Shown here piece after piece: positions 52,218 to 64,000 of a stretch of DNA of 64,000 nucleotides. The stretch comes from Balanoglossus misakiensis. Lineage: Eukaryota > Hemichordata. The stretch is from NCBI GenBank assembly GCA_040954595.2, contig CM082583.2, forward strand, positions 6,076,001-6,140,000, given 5' to 3'. The notes under the pieces were generated by a model. It saw only the letters and a list, made by a program, of their open reading frames with translations, was not told the origin of the DNA and made no database searches. Made by a program: the position numbers and the translations under genes. Numbering within the stretch: position 1 is the stretch's first letter; each line of letters opens with the position of its first letter.

Positions 52218-53760
52218 TTGAACCTAACGCCTAACTCTTTATACCGGTCCATGGCTGGCTCAGTTTTCTTTTCGGAACTGGCGCCTTCATGCCCAATCAT
52301 AACGGAAACGCGTTGACTATAATGGCACGGCTACTTCTGAAGAGACACGGCTACTTTCGAAAATATATCCACGAAATTGTAGACGAAGCCGTCCTTTGTT
52401 GTGAGCAATATTTTTTCTTAATACTTAATCTACTTCAAGCACAACGACTTACAATTCAATTCGAGTAACAGATTAGTGTTGTTATACAGAGGCATGCACT
52501 GTCCTTGAGTTTATCCGCCAAAAGAAAAAAATCTTAACTAGAGATGGATAGATTCCAAAAAGGATGTCAACTTTATTCATTTACGACATGTAGTATTATG
52601 TTTCTTCAGACATTTATGGCAATACATATACAAAATCCGATACCGCACCTGCTCTGCTTGACACATTCTATCAATATATCGTCATGCGGAATTGATTGAC
52701 GCACACAATGCTACCGTCGTATATACCAGAGCAACAACATTAATGCGGGTAATAGCGCGTTGGTTTTCAAGGTGTCCAAACGATGCAAGGTTAGAATGTC
52801 ATAAATAAGCAATATAATTTCGTGATTCGAGCTCGGCACGTTTATCCTCCGTATATACCGATCGACGCAGCGAGGAAATCAGCGAGCAGAATCACTCAGT
52901 CATATCCTGACCACCGAAAAAAAACGACGGTTCAATAACCGAGCTAAGTCGTTACCATTTTTAAAAGCGCGACCTGTTTTTTTCTCTTGGGCTGCCGAAC
53001 CGCAGGTTTGAGCGGCTGAACCGACAGGTATGAGATTTATTTGACGCGGATAGATTTCAAGTAATAAACTTGGTTTCCTGGTTCTCCGCGTCGCTTAATG
53101 CGGCGTGGCATCTCAATTGCCATCGAAAAACATCAACCGCGACGTTAACGCTGATGACGTGTCTCGAGGCAATCTTCGAACGTATGATGCCGGGACAAAA
53201 AAATGTACCTCATTCCATTGCTTTAAATGACTAGCTGACATATGACATGACACGTCGAAGGTTTCATTCCACGTCCTTCGAAAGTTTAATTCACATCCGT
53301 TCTTGGCAATCACCTTAAGGGTTAATTTCTGTTATTTAACCTTAACGAGTCACGACCTCCAGGGCAGTCCGCAACCGCCGCAGATTATTCCACTGCTCAC
53401 CGGACTAAGAGACGGAAAAAGGGCACGAAAATGTTTGTCTCCGAAATGCAATTTCTCCAAATGGCATGGGTTACCACAGTCTTGCATGTTGACACATATG
53501 TGAATACTTTGTAGTGACGTGTTTGTAATTTCTAGTGACGCACTACTCCACTACGTCACAAATTCGTCTACCCTTAGGGCGTACACGCAACCGGGCATCG
53601 TGCTTACACGTCATCGGTGTTCGCGCACGTGGACACGACAAGGTCACTCAAGCATGAAGACGACGAAAGAATGTACTGTAAATATTACCGTCGTATACTT
53701 TTCTCATTTCAGAAAAGTGTAAAAAACTTCCGCAATCAAAGTAATACACGCTATTTGTAT
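52218..53760. other. Intergenic DNA, no gene recognised
   Basis: No coding frame is supported. At about 52990-53034 a unit of about 21 bp is duplicated in diverged form (GCTGCCGAACCGCAGGTTTGAG, then GGCTGAACCGACAGGTATGAG). The last four bases (GTAT) are the left target-site duplication of the LTR. Confidence 0.45.
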
Positions 53761-53767
53761 TGTTACG

Positions 53768-53913
53768 ACACACCTTGTTTAGTTGCTTGGTCGAGAGAGG
53801 GGTAGCTTTTCTTTGCATAACAAAAGGCCCTGCCTTTTCAACACACCTTGTTTAGTTGCTTGGTCGAGAGAGGGATAGCTTTTCTTTGCATAACAAAGGG
53901 CCCTGCCTTTTCA
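53768..53913 (+). repeat. 73-bp tandem duplication in the LTR U3 region
   Basis: Units 53768-53840 and 53841-53913 differ at only about two positions. Placement upstream of the LTR TATA box resembles enhancer duplications in retroviral U3 regions. The word GCTTGGTCGA in each unit is also found inverted at 54239-54248. Confidence 0.9.
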
Positions 53914-53955
53914 ACTAGTTCATTTAAATATTAGTAATAACCAGATGGTCACCCA

Positions 53956-53962
53956 TATAAAA
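53956..53962 (+). promoter_or_regulatory. TATA box of the LTR promoter
   Basis: TATAAAA sits about 195 bases into the LTR, after the duplicated block, where a U3 promoter is expected. Transcription would start about 25-30 bases downstream. Confidence 0.6.
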
Positions 53963-54073
53963 GGCCTTCTCACAAAAACCACGAGGCACACTTCTCAACA
54001 CTGACTCGGAGGAGCACGTAGCTCCAGCTCCACATCGCCTTGGGAATTAGGAATTTACCTAGCTGGGCTGGAC

Positions 54074-54192
54074 TCTGTGAGCAACCGACTTCATGAGCAA
54101 CGGATTTTGTGTGAGCAACGGACTTTGTGTGAGCAACTGACTTCTGTGAGCAACTGGCTTCTGTGAATGACGGACTTGGTCAGCAACGGACT
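54074..54192 (+). repeat. Seven tandem 16-18-bp repeats inside the LTR
   Basis: Degenerate copies of TCTGTGAGCAACGGACT run head to tail. The array lies downstream of the TATA box, so it would be in the transcribed part of the LTR. Confidence 0.85.
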
Positions 54193-54684
54193 TCTGTGCC
54201 TTGAGTTCGGCCAGGACTTTTGTGGACTCAATAACGCCTCGACCAAGCAGGGTTAAAACACATTAGTGAACATTTTCTTTTGTGCGACTTTTTGATTTTA
54301 GAAGGCTAGTTGTTCAATTGCATATTCTGTTGTTGAACCACACTCTCCATTGTGTGCTCCCGTTTTTTTCTACCGTAACAGTATCATGGACGTACACACA
54401 CTTCTACTTTACCGCAGCAGATTGTCTCCTCGGTTGGGGAGTACGTGATGATGTATGTCTACTGGTGCAGTTAATACAATTTGGAATTTGACTCCTTTGC
54501 TCTAATGAAATATCTCATACCCTGTGTACTTCTTAAGCCTTTTCATCATGATACATTTGCAACTGTACGGTCCTATTGAATTTACAATAACCTTAATTGG
54601 CGAGAGTGATTCTCCACGATTTATTCTAAGGGGTACTGTACGTACATGGGACACGGTCATCCTTTGCCCCGTATTCGATATCAA

Positions 54685-54760
54685 CATCTATCCATCCATA
54701 CGCATCTATCTATCCATCCACCCACCCAATGATCAAATGATCCATCCGCCCGCCCACATG
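54685..54760 (+). repeat. Imperfect (CATC/CCAC)n-rich simple repeat
   Basis: Interrupted tetranucleotide copies (ATCT, ATCC, ACCC) with two ATGATC spacers. It is a degenerate microsatellite with no sign of coding. Confidence 0.75.
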
Positions 54761-57700
54761 TATATTCATGCATCGAAATAACTCAAATATATAAGATACA
54801 GGCTGACAGTCCTGCGGTTATGTTTTGAGTATATGTATAGTCTTGCACTGATTACAATGATAAATGCACGAATCCGAATCTGTATACATTGAATGAGTGC
54901 TTTACATTCGCTGTTCAGCTCGCTCCCGGTACATACATTCGCACAATACAGTCACATAAAGACTTCGCTGGCAAATTCAGTGGTTTGACAAGTTGTTTTT
55001 TCGACCTCTTAAGGTGTGATGTTAGATGCCAATCAATATCTGCATGTATTGAACATTTAAATTCATTACGGGGGCCCTCTGCCCAAGTCTTAATACGCCG
55101 CGGCAGTTGCCGTATAATTTAATATGCCCTTTTGTCGGAATGATTCGTGAGAACGTTGCATCACTATAAACGGAAATATTGGCATTCGAGCTGCGGTTTT
55201 ATGGCTCGTATCATTGAACCGGAAGCAATATCATCAATCAAGACTTAAAGTTTAGTATGGTCTTGGAAGACAGACCGCTTTGCAGACTTATTACGTTTCA
55301 TGGGATGTGTAAGCACAGTATAAACTACATGTATAAATGTCCAAGTCTGCTCCTCTCTCGGATTTTGTCGTAAACTTTATGACGGGCCGTAGCTCACGGG
55401 GGAAACAGTCGTGCCCGTATGATCTGCTAATCAATAATAAAACACATGGAAGATAATGAAATGATCACCGTGGGTGCGAATATCCCATTTCTTTCTTTCT
55501 GTTTTTAGAAATATGAGAACTTCCAGTTTCAGGGTTATTATTCTGGCAGAATGACAATTAACTTCTTTCATGTTACGATATTACTTTGACAGGATTGTGA
55601 TTTTTTTTTGCGCCAATTTTATTTCTACTATGTGTAATTAGTATAGGCTGATGAATACATTGAAGGAAACACCCGCGACAGCGAGAACGTCGTATTTCTT
55701 GGGAAATTAGTACACCATTAAATTCCTTTCTATGACACAGAAACAGGTGGTATAAGTGTATACTTGAAATAGCGAGCCTTGAAATAGGGGCATTATGACG
55801 CACGATGTGAGTAGAAATCTACGAAGAAAGTGAATTGATGAACTCTATGGAGAAAGTGAGTTTTTGGTACAGACTTTGAAATCTTTCATCTGATGTTTAA
55901 TCTAGTCTGCCTACAATCAGAACGCATGGTTGCTGCTGTGTATACAGTTGACCCGTGTTTAAGCAAGATGTTCCAACTAATCATACATGGATGTAGAAAA
56001 CATTTCGTACACAACAAATTCACCAAGAAAGGTCAAAAGGGAGAAGCTACTAGTATATCCCTTTAATTCTGTCGGCAGAACTGGATATGAAGAATAATAT
56101 TCTTGCATGTGGGGTAGAGATCGCCTTTACCCAAGATTAAAAGAGATAGAATTATATGTACATGTAATGCGAGATGGGTTTTTGCAGAGGGAAAGTAGGA
56201 ACCGTGTCGCAGACTATTCGCATAAATAATTGATATAACGCGATATATGTTATGGATAGCTGTAAGAATCCGGGTATTGTTGATAGGAATATTTCACCGA
56301 CTTCCTGAAGAATGAACGAAAAGGAAACCATACAAGATCAAAAATCTGATACCGATCTGACAGTTTCAGTTGCCTGCTCAACAACCCCTCCCCCAGAAGA
56401 AACTCTAATGAAATATGCAGAGGAAATAAAGTTTGTTGGTTCATCCCGTTGGCAGTGATTGATGCACATATCATTTTGCAGTTCATTGCATGAATAATTA
56501 AACGACATCTTCTTAACGTCTGGTCGGTTTGTTTTAAATCATGGACCGAAGCTTATGGGGTCACGATATTCAGTTTAGGTTTCGACACTTTCAGAGTTTC
56601 ATTTTTGTTGTGAAAAAAAAGTTTCTCGCAGCTATTATCACTTTTCGTGAGAGAATATCTTCTTTGTCTGTTCATGCTTTGCCCCATACACATGAGGATA
56701 TGTCTCACCTTGACATAATAATTCAAACATATGGTTTCACACACTTCCATTGAAATGCGTTAATGACATCAACTGACAGGTATACACCAAACAATATAAA
56801 TCTGTTTCCTTCTATCTCTTTGATGTCGAACTTAAATAACAATAGCGCCGGTGTGGATTTCCGTAGAAGAGAGTGACACAGTTATTTTCGATTTACGTGT
56901 CCCTTTTGACCTTAATCCGTATACATTACTTCACCGTACAACCGTGCAAAATGTGTACACAAAACCGCGGTTAAGTCAAGCTTTGTACGTTATGCACGGT
57001 GAATTGAACAGTTTCCAGTATACGACACATGACCGAGCCTCGTTCAATGTTTGCACTTTAAAGGCGCATTATCGCGCGCAGGGAGAGGCGCGCACACGTG
57101 CAGTAAAGCGTAATGCTTTCAGTATACAACACTGGCATAAAGTTGACAAGAGATTACGCGTTTTACGTTCACGACTTTTGAATGGATCCCAGGGGGTGAT
57201 TAGCTTGACGAGAACACGCCACAGTCATCGCTCCCCGTGGATTTCCAAAGCAACACAAATTAAATCACGCGCGACACAATTGCTGTGCCTCTCGCGGCAA
57301 CGGCGTGTGACAGTCTTAGCAACGGCATTGAAATGACCGTTCTTCCGGGTTTTTTTTTTCGCTGACTTACTTTCCCACCTTCTCAGTTCAATCGCCATCG
57401 CCAGTCAACCTATTTCCCTTTCACGCGCGCCGGCAACACCTCATTACCACGAACACTGGCAACAAAGATGAATGCTGGCAGTTTGTGTAATGTGTGACGT
57501 CGTGAATAAGTGACTTTCTCCATTCTAGTACGTGACGGCGGAATACTATGCGAGCAGGGAATGGTGACCCGCTTTTTTCAACGGCGGAGATTTATCAACC
57601 TGTGAAATAACTGAACAAAACCATTTGAAAAGGCGTGTGTGGCACTGGTTTTAGTAAGTGGGTTGTGTGTACAGCGATAAAAAAACTGTGTATGCTAACT

Positions 57701-60700
57701 TTCATTGGTAAGAACATTACGGCGCTGGCTAAAAGGCGCCACATTTTGTACAACCGTCTGATGGAATTGGACGCGAAGGACACGCGTAATCATTAATTAA
57801 TTTTATTTTTTTTCATCTGGAGAGATAGAATTCGCTGACACCCGAGAATAAAAACATGGCATGTCTTCCCGTGAAGTATGATCAGGGATCAATCTCATTA
57901 GGGTGGCACATTATCTGATAACGTCAACTACATTTATCCACTCAACATCAAATATGCATTCGATCAGATTTGGAGACATCTTTCTGAGTTATCTCCCAGG
58001 TGAAGTTACAGATAACCTATTTATGGCACTCGTCCGATGTAATCCATGCAATTCATTACCGACACGCAAATCAAGACCAATTTAACAACTTTAACAGAGA
58101 TACACATTGCGAAGCGTGGTGGTTCCCTCCCACGTGGTGTTTCTATACATCGTTTTTTTCCGAACAACGTTAGTTTTTAAGAGGGAAAGTTTGCTGTAAC
58201 GTTAACTTTTTCAAGTTTATCTTCAACGTTAACACGTTTAGAGTTTCTAACATCGTGTCCTGGTCATTTTTAAAGACACCAAGTTCGTGGTGTACCCAAA
58301 GGAATCGATTGTAATTTTACCACACTATAGGATTGCTATAGAAATTATATTATACTCTCTGTGTATCATGTCACGGCTGCCAAGATAGTGGCTTATATAT
58401 GCGTAATGGTACTAGACAACGAGAGAAGCCCGAGATGATTTGAAAAGTAATTCTCAGACTTAAGTCGTGCCATAAATATCTTCTATGCTATATGTTAACT
58501 ATGGCAATACTTCAAAGAATATTATCGGGCCAGTACACGTACATGTATTGCTTTCAGATGCGACTACCGGTTTTGATGAGTCCCTATCCGTCTCGCAAAA
58601 AAACCTAAAAAGTAACTTCTTGGCAAATACGGTATATTCAAAAAAGTAATAAAAAGCATGTTTGATTTATTGCAGCCGGCAGTTGAAAGATTTCATACCA
58701 CTCATCTCCTGCTGCGTCGGCGTACCGCATTTGAGCAAACAAAGAAAAAAATAAGTCGCTGGGTGATCGTAAAAGTTTGCGGGAACCATCTTGATTCTCC
58801 GTGCTAATCCAGTCATTATTCCGCGCGTGGGCATTTTCTTTGGAACTCTCGGCTCTTTAGTATGTCACACTGAAAGTATAGGTCAATATTACACCTTTGA
58901 TCTGAATACCGCAGGTCAGAGACGCACGCTGAGCTAACGAGAGCCAGTGAGGTACACATCGCTCTAGATATTCATAGGTCAGTTTCTGCATGGAGCTCTG
59001 GATATAACGGGTCACTGCGCTAAAGACGTGCTCTAGATACACTGAGTGAGATTAATGTACAAACCTTTTATTGCGGCTTATCCCTGGTAAAGTATCGGAT
59101 GGGTAGGAAAAGACTCGTGTCATAGAGAATAAGTTTTACATTTACATGACTTGTAATATGATACTATATGAGGATTGGAGTTTATAATATTTTCAATTTC
59201 GCTGATAGATTAAAACAGAAGTATTGAGTGTTGTCACAATTGAAAATACCTATATCATCCATGAAGCAAATATCGCAAATAAAGGCCATTGATTATATTA
59301 CGTGTTTTTTCACTAATATGAGTAACGTCATAATTTAAACCATGAACACACTTGGTACTATACTACTAAGAACCCTTGGAAGTTGTTTACATTTCATTGT
59401 TCCACTTGATTAGTTTTGTATAAAAACTGCATTTCTAATATTAGCAAATATGTCAAAACGTTTTCTTAGAATTCTGTTCATTTATACGATAATTCTTGAT
59501 ATTTTATCCAGTCACAAAATAGTCCAATTTGTGTTCTTGTAAGTTTTAAGACAAAAATATTCTGCCGAAGATGTTTATTGACCAGAATAACAGTCACAAC
59601 ACACGAGTACTATGTTGACTTGCCGAGGAAGCAGGGTATGTGTAAGAGATGTGGCGGTAAACAGAAAACGTATGACTATATAATGAGTATAACACTGCAA
59701 CTAGAAGAGGAAATTATTAAGTTCTCATATTGCAAGAGATGTTCTTTAATGTGCCATCGACGACGAAACATATAGGTCTAGCATCATGGTGGGAACTGGT
59801 TCACCCGGGCGATTTATTTTTCAAAATGAAAGATCACGGAGATAGCGAACACATGATATAGTTTGCGGTAATGACAGATGGTAATTAATCTCGTTGAAAA
59901 TGACAAGAATCGCCGAGTATATGTTTTCGCCCAATATGATGTTATTGAAGAATGGCGTCGTACTTTGTATCGGCGCGCGCCTACACATGGCCTAAGCTCA
60001 TCCCCTGCTACTAAAATATATTGCCGTGTCATCTTTCGCCAAAAACATCGATCTTCGTTGAAGACATGCATATCGAGTATATTTATAAACACGTAGCTAT
60101 CCCGGACATCGGTGGAATGTCCTTGGGAACGATTACTGTTGATGTTTGTCGGAGAAATTTCTTCCACTACCCCGGATGAAGGTGTAATTTAGGAAATAAG
60201 AATTTCGATCTCGGCGCTGCCAATACTTGAATAACTAAAATTTGACGCACTGTGCCTTCCCCTTCCAGTCGCTGACCCTGTTTGGTGTCTTTTTATCAGC
60301 GGGCTTAACGAGTAAATAGCAAAAAAAAATGTATAGAATCCTTCACGCGTTCTCTGTTTATTGACCGTGTTTACATTGGGAAATCAATTTAGTTTAATTT
60401 CACACGCCATTTAACGGGGGCTTAGATATCCTCTTTACAAAGCTTGCACTGTTGAATAGACACCTTTCTGAAAGAACAGAACAGCACATGTTGCAGCAAA
60501 ATAATCCACGGTGGACACTGTTTGAAACATACCTATTCTTTGACACGACCGAATGGGTGGTATTATAATACACAGCACGTTTTAACAAGGGCGTGGTTGG
60601 TGTTCATTTTATCGATCAACGCATGTCAAACCTAGAATACTTGCGTGGAGAATGGTAAAGACTGGGTGTTCCTTTCCACGGTTATTTGTGAATACAAAAA

Positions 60701-62254
60701 CAAAATTGGTGATGAGTGAGCTACATGTATACTATGGTGATAGCAAAGGAAACCATTTCCCAATACACATTTAATACATCGGATATGTGTCAAATATTTG
60801 TTGTTGGGGATGAAGGGAACTCTATTACAGATGGAACTATATATGATGATGATGGTCAGGAACAGCGCACTGTGGCCCGCTCCTGATGATTTTTCTCAGT
60901 CACGACCACCCAATGGCATAGTACACCATGATGTTCTCTGGACAGGGTGGAAGAAATCACACAAGAGGAAAGACAAGACCAGAGTAAGCTGGACTTCCGA
61001 TTAATACTTGGTGGTCCGCTTTATTGCGCGTTCACGCATAACACTGTAACTTTAACGCGTGCCACGAGGCGCATCACTCTCGAAAAGCCGCATGGTATCC
61101 GCTCGGACAAAATGGGACGCCCTGCGTCAAATTGCTTTCTCGAGGAGTGTAATTTGGTTGTTGAGCCTGAGTGCTCGGGATGGCCTTTCAGATTGGCCAT
61201 TGAGAGTAAATGGAGTGTCAATTTTTACTGATAATGGGAGAGAACCCGACGAAATTTTGCGTTGCACGTAGGTGTAAATTGAATGAAACTATAATCAAGC
61301 CCACGATGCAAGCCTGCTGCAATAATGCAATATCTAGATGGTGTATAGATGGTGTATAGGTTCGCACGTGGAGTTCTTAGCTTTGTATTTCTACGCAACA
61401 TTGTATAGTGTACTGTACATTATAATTGTTTATGCTCTAATTTCTCAAGATTTTGAGAATAGCGACTTCTCTCCCAACCCACAAACAATATTTCAAGAAA
61501 GTCAGTAGAAACAGTGCAGGCCTACATCATATGGGGAGCGAATAATTTCTTTTCCGTCACGACAAGGTCTTGGCAAATGAACAGGAAATTAAACGTTAGC
61601 AGCTGCAATAGAAAACAGTCAACACAGCGTTGTAATATTCTGTCGATCTAAAACAAAAGTAGGGTGGATGTATTTTATTTTTATTTGACCTTATTTAAAG
61701 AGCCTTAGGGTAGCCTGGTAAACTATAAAAATAGTTTGATACATTAAACATTATGGTCAAGGTTATCCAAATAATGGCGCACCACATGAAGTTGGACACA
61801 CGCGGAGCTGCTTTCAATAACACGCGTATGCCGAAAGTTTATTGTCAGTTTCGTCATCGGCAGCAGTTCAGTATAGTCATTCTTGACTGAACCGGCAAGA
61901 TACGAAACTCGCAGTATGAACAATATCACAGCTGCGCATTTGGCTGGACTTATTTACATATCGCAAAGCACGGGTTTAACGGCCCCGTAAAGTTCGCATG
62001 CGAGCCCGATTGCTTGGCGAACTCCGGTCAACCTGTACGTCAGTGCTCGCGTGTCAGAACTGATCAGGGCTCGAGTGGCACGAGAATTACTTGCGTCAGC
62101 CAACAAAACATTACGTCATCAGTAAGTTACAGCTCGTGTTGGATCCAAATGGATTTCCGCGTGTTGCAGAAGCAAAAGAAGGTACTATGTAATTGGAAAG
62201 GGACCCTGTAATTATATAACCGAAAGAACGGAATATTTTCCGCTCATTACGAGA

Positions 62255-62264
62255 TCTCGCGAGA
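62255..62264. promoter_or_regulatory. TCTCGCGAGA palindrome (BANP-type promoter motif candidate)
   Basis: This exact ten-base palindrome is known in vertebrates as a CpG-promoter element bound by BANP. It overlaps CGAGATCTCG (62250-62259), and a TATA-rich run follows at about 62280-62310. No gene start was recognised nearby, so its activity here is inference. Confidence 0.3.
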
Positions 62265-64000
62265 CTTGGTTATTTATACAGTGTATATATTATATATATA
62301 CATGTATATATCTGATCAGGCACACATTCCTTTCAAGCAGTTCTATGTAACTGTATGTTACCTTACACACCGTCGGCAACCCACGTCTGTACGCATGCGT
62401 TTATGCGAAGATGACGTCACACGTATTAAAGTAGCAATGTTGAAGAAACAAAGATGGGCCCATCTCACGCGTGCATGGAAACGTTAAGTTTCGCTGCACG
62501 ATTAAATGATATGATGAACGCAAAGTCTAGACATCTCACATATCACTTAGTTCGTTGCAACTCAATCCTCCGGTGAAAAAATCAATCACCGCGAATTGAC
62601 AGATTGGAGAAGAAAATAAAAAGTGCCTCAGATAACGTCTGGTTTGGGGACGGGGTCAGCTGTGATTGACATTTTATTTGCGAAATTTTCTGAAAGAGAT
62701 TTTCAGCGCAGGCTAGCCGTTTGACATTACATTAGATTCTCTCGGCTGATGTCTTATTCCGGCAGAAACCCTCAAGGCAAAACTTAAGTATCGTTTTTCG
62801 TCGTTTACTCCACAAATAACACCTACGAAAATTACTTTGTGTTGGATTGCCTCGGGTGTTGAAGCAATGGCACCTACGTGTACTCTCCCTTCGCTACTTG
62901 ACTATGCCGTCTTGGTTCAGCCGCGCTCAGTATTACTCATTCAATGACAGGTGTTGCGTGATGAAATTCCAAATCTCGAAGAACAATGTGTCGCGCTTTT
63001 ATGAAAAGGAACTCATATTGCAGGCTGTTGAAACGTCGCTCAAGAGGCTGTAAAAGACGAATGGGGATATATTTCATCGTACAGCCCGAAGACATATGAA
63101 TATTAAAAAAGAAACTAGATCAACGCAAGGAAATTGGGCACGCCAATCAAGTAGAGTTTGAATTTAATTTATTCTAATAGAAATCTGATTTCTGTTTTGA
63201 TTTGTTCGTTTATAGCACTCTGATGTTATTGCGGTTCCTTGGTCAGAGGAAATATAAAACTTAGGGGGTTTCGCCATATCTGTGGATGTGTTTGAATTCG
63301 CTGGGTTGATTCAGAATGCAGCGTACTATAGCAGGCTATACCGCGCTATAATGACATCAGCACTTTTGACCCGCCCTACTTTTACAACCTTGGTGAAATA
63401 CTGCACCTGGACACGCAGTTCAGATCATCTTTAAACGGTAACGGACACACAAAATGCACACTTTTATGGCGATAAATCCCCTAACGCCATGGAATGTTAC
63501 AACTTGACTTATGCGTCGTACAAAAAATTGCATTTTCCCTCAACCCTTCAGGCCAACCAGGGTCACCGCAAACAACACGTTTCTTCATGTTCGGAAAAGT
63601 ACTAAACAAAAATCAATCAAAATTCCGGTCGATTTTCCTATCTCGAAAAGTTGGTTTTGATCTAGGAATCAATAACAGCGAGAGGGAGGTTTACTATATC
63701 GATTCAAGTAACAGCGAATGTATATAGATGTATCTACAGCAAAATGGCCAAGTCCCAACTCCCAAGACAAATGTATGACGTGGTGATATCCACTTACTGA
63801 AGTCGGTAATTGAGCACGCTCGTTTGCAGCGTCAGAAAAGTGTATCACGTTACACGATCTCTGTGATGTGTTGAGATTGATTTCTGAAGAAATACATGTA
63901 AACATATACACACCCTTTCATCTCGCCATAGCTTTAGATGTTATGTTAGATAATTCTAAAGGTAAACGTGGAGCGACAAAAGGTACCCTATCTCAGGCGG

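Larger units (their letters stand above)
53761..54380 (+). mobile_element. Solo LTR (620 bp) of an LTR retrotransposon, probably Ty3/Gypsy-like
   Basis: It begins TGTTACG and ends CGTAACA, a 7-bp terminal inverted repeat with canonical TG...CA ends. It is flanked on both sides by GTAT (53757-53760 and 54381-54384), a 4-bp target-site duplication. A TATAAAA box at 53956-53962 marks the probable U3/R promoter. Upstream of it a 73-bp block is duplicated in tandem, and downstream is an array of 17-18-bp repeats. No gag, pol, primer-binding site or second LTR follows in the window, so this is a solo LTR left by recombination between two LTRs. Superfamily is inferred from the ends and duplication length only. 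Confidence 0.85.
54385..64000. other. Intergenic DNA, no gene recognised
   Basis: The longest open frame (56851-57336 +, 161 codons) has no recognisable domain. Features noted: a CATC/CCAT-rich stretch at about 54685-54760; an AGCTCACGGGG word near 55390 that recalls a tRNA A box but lacks a B box; a duplicated AGATGGTGTAT at about 61337-61360; TGACGTCA at 62412-62419; and a TCTCGCGAGA palindrome at 62255-62264. Nothing supports an RNA gene. Confidence 0.4.

Noticed and set aside
55384-55445. Possible tRNA-derived SINE (GTAGCTCACGGGG)
   Set aside because: It has an A-box-like word only. No B box or foldable tRNA body follows, and no target duplication was seen.
56851-57336. 161-codon open frame, the longest outside the receptor
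   Set aside because: No domain, signal peptide or repeat pattern; the composition is irregular. A frame of this length in 64 kb on six frames is not surprising.

Overview
The window looks like animal nuclear DNA. It is AT-leaning and gene-poor, and carries many microsatellites, palindromic TACATGTA words, TA-flanked miniature inverted-repeat elements, foldback elements and one solo retrotransposon LTR. There are no operons, no Shine-Dalgarno-led genes and no convincing tRNA or rRNA. The repeat style suggests a marine invertebrate (hemichordate, cephalochordate, echinoderm or lophotrochozoan), but I cannot fix the species from sequence alone.

The one protein-coding gene I can support is an uninterrupted 437-residue class A (rhodopsin-type) G-protein-coupled receptor at 48351-49664 (+). 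Its motifs fit the somatostatin / allatostatin-C receptor group. Around it are a TATA-like box, a full cAMP-response palindrome 56 bases before the start codon, short upstream ORFs, and candidate polyadenylation signals about 0.9-1.0 kb after the stop.

Layout. 1-4.66 kb: no gene. 4.66-5.15 kb: composite hairpin element. 7.36-10.21 kb: a mobile-element cluster, with two related TA-flanked MITEs in opposite orientation and, between them, a near-perfect foldback with about 185-bp arms. 14.8-15.05 kb: a hairpin set between two direct repeats. 15-48 kb: a long stretch without a recognisable gene, broken by simple repeats. 48.1-50.7 kb: the receptor locus. 51.6-52.2 kb: an old dispersed repeat ending in a hairpin. 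53.76-54.38 kb: a 620-bp solo LTR with a 4-bp target-site duplication and a duplicated 73-bp U3 block. 54.4-64 kb: no recognisable gene.

The other open frames (mostly 60-160 residues) show no domain, no family likeness and no convincing splice structure, and are treated as chance. Exons of neighbouring multi-exon genes could be hidden here, because small exons cannot be identified by eye without homology search.
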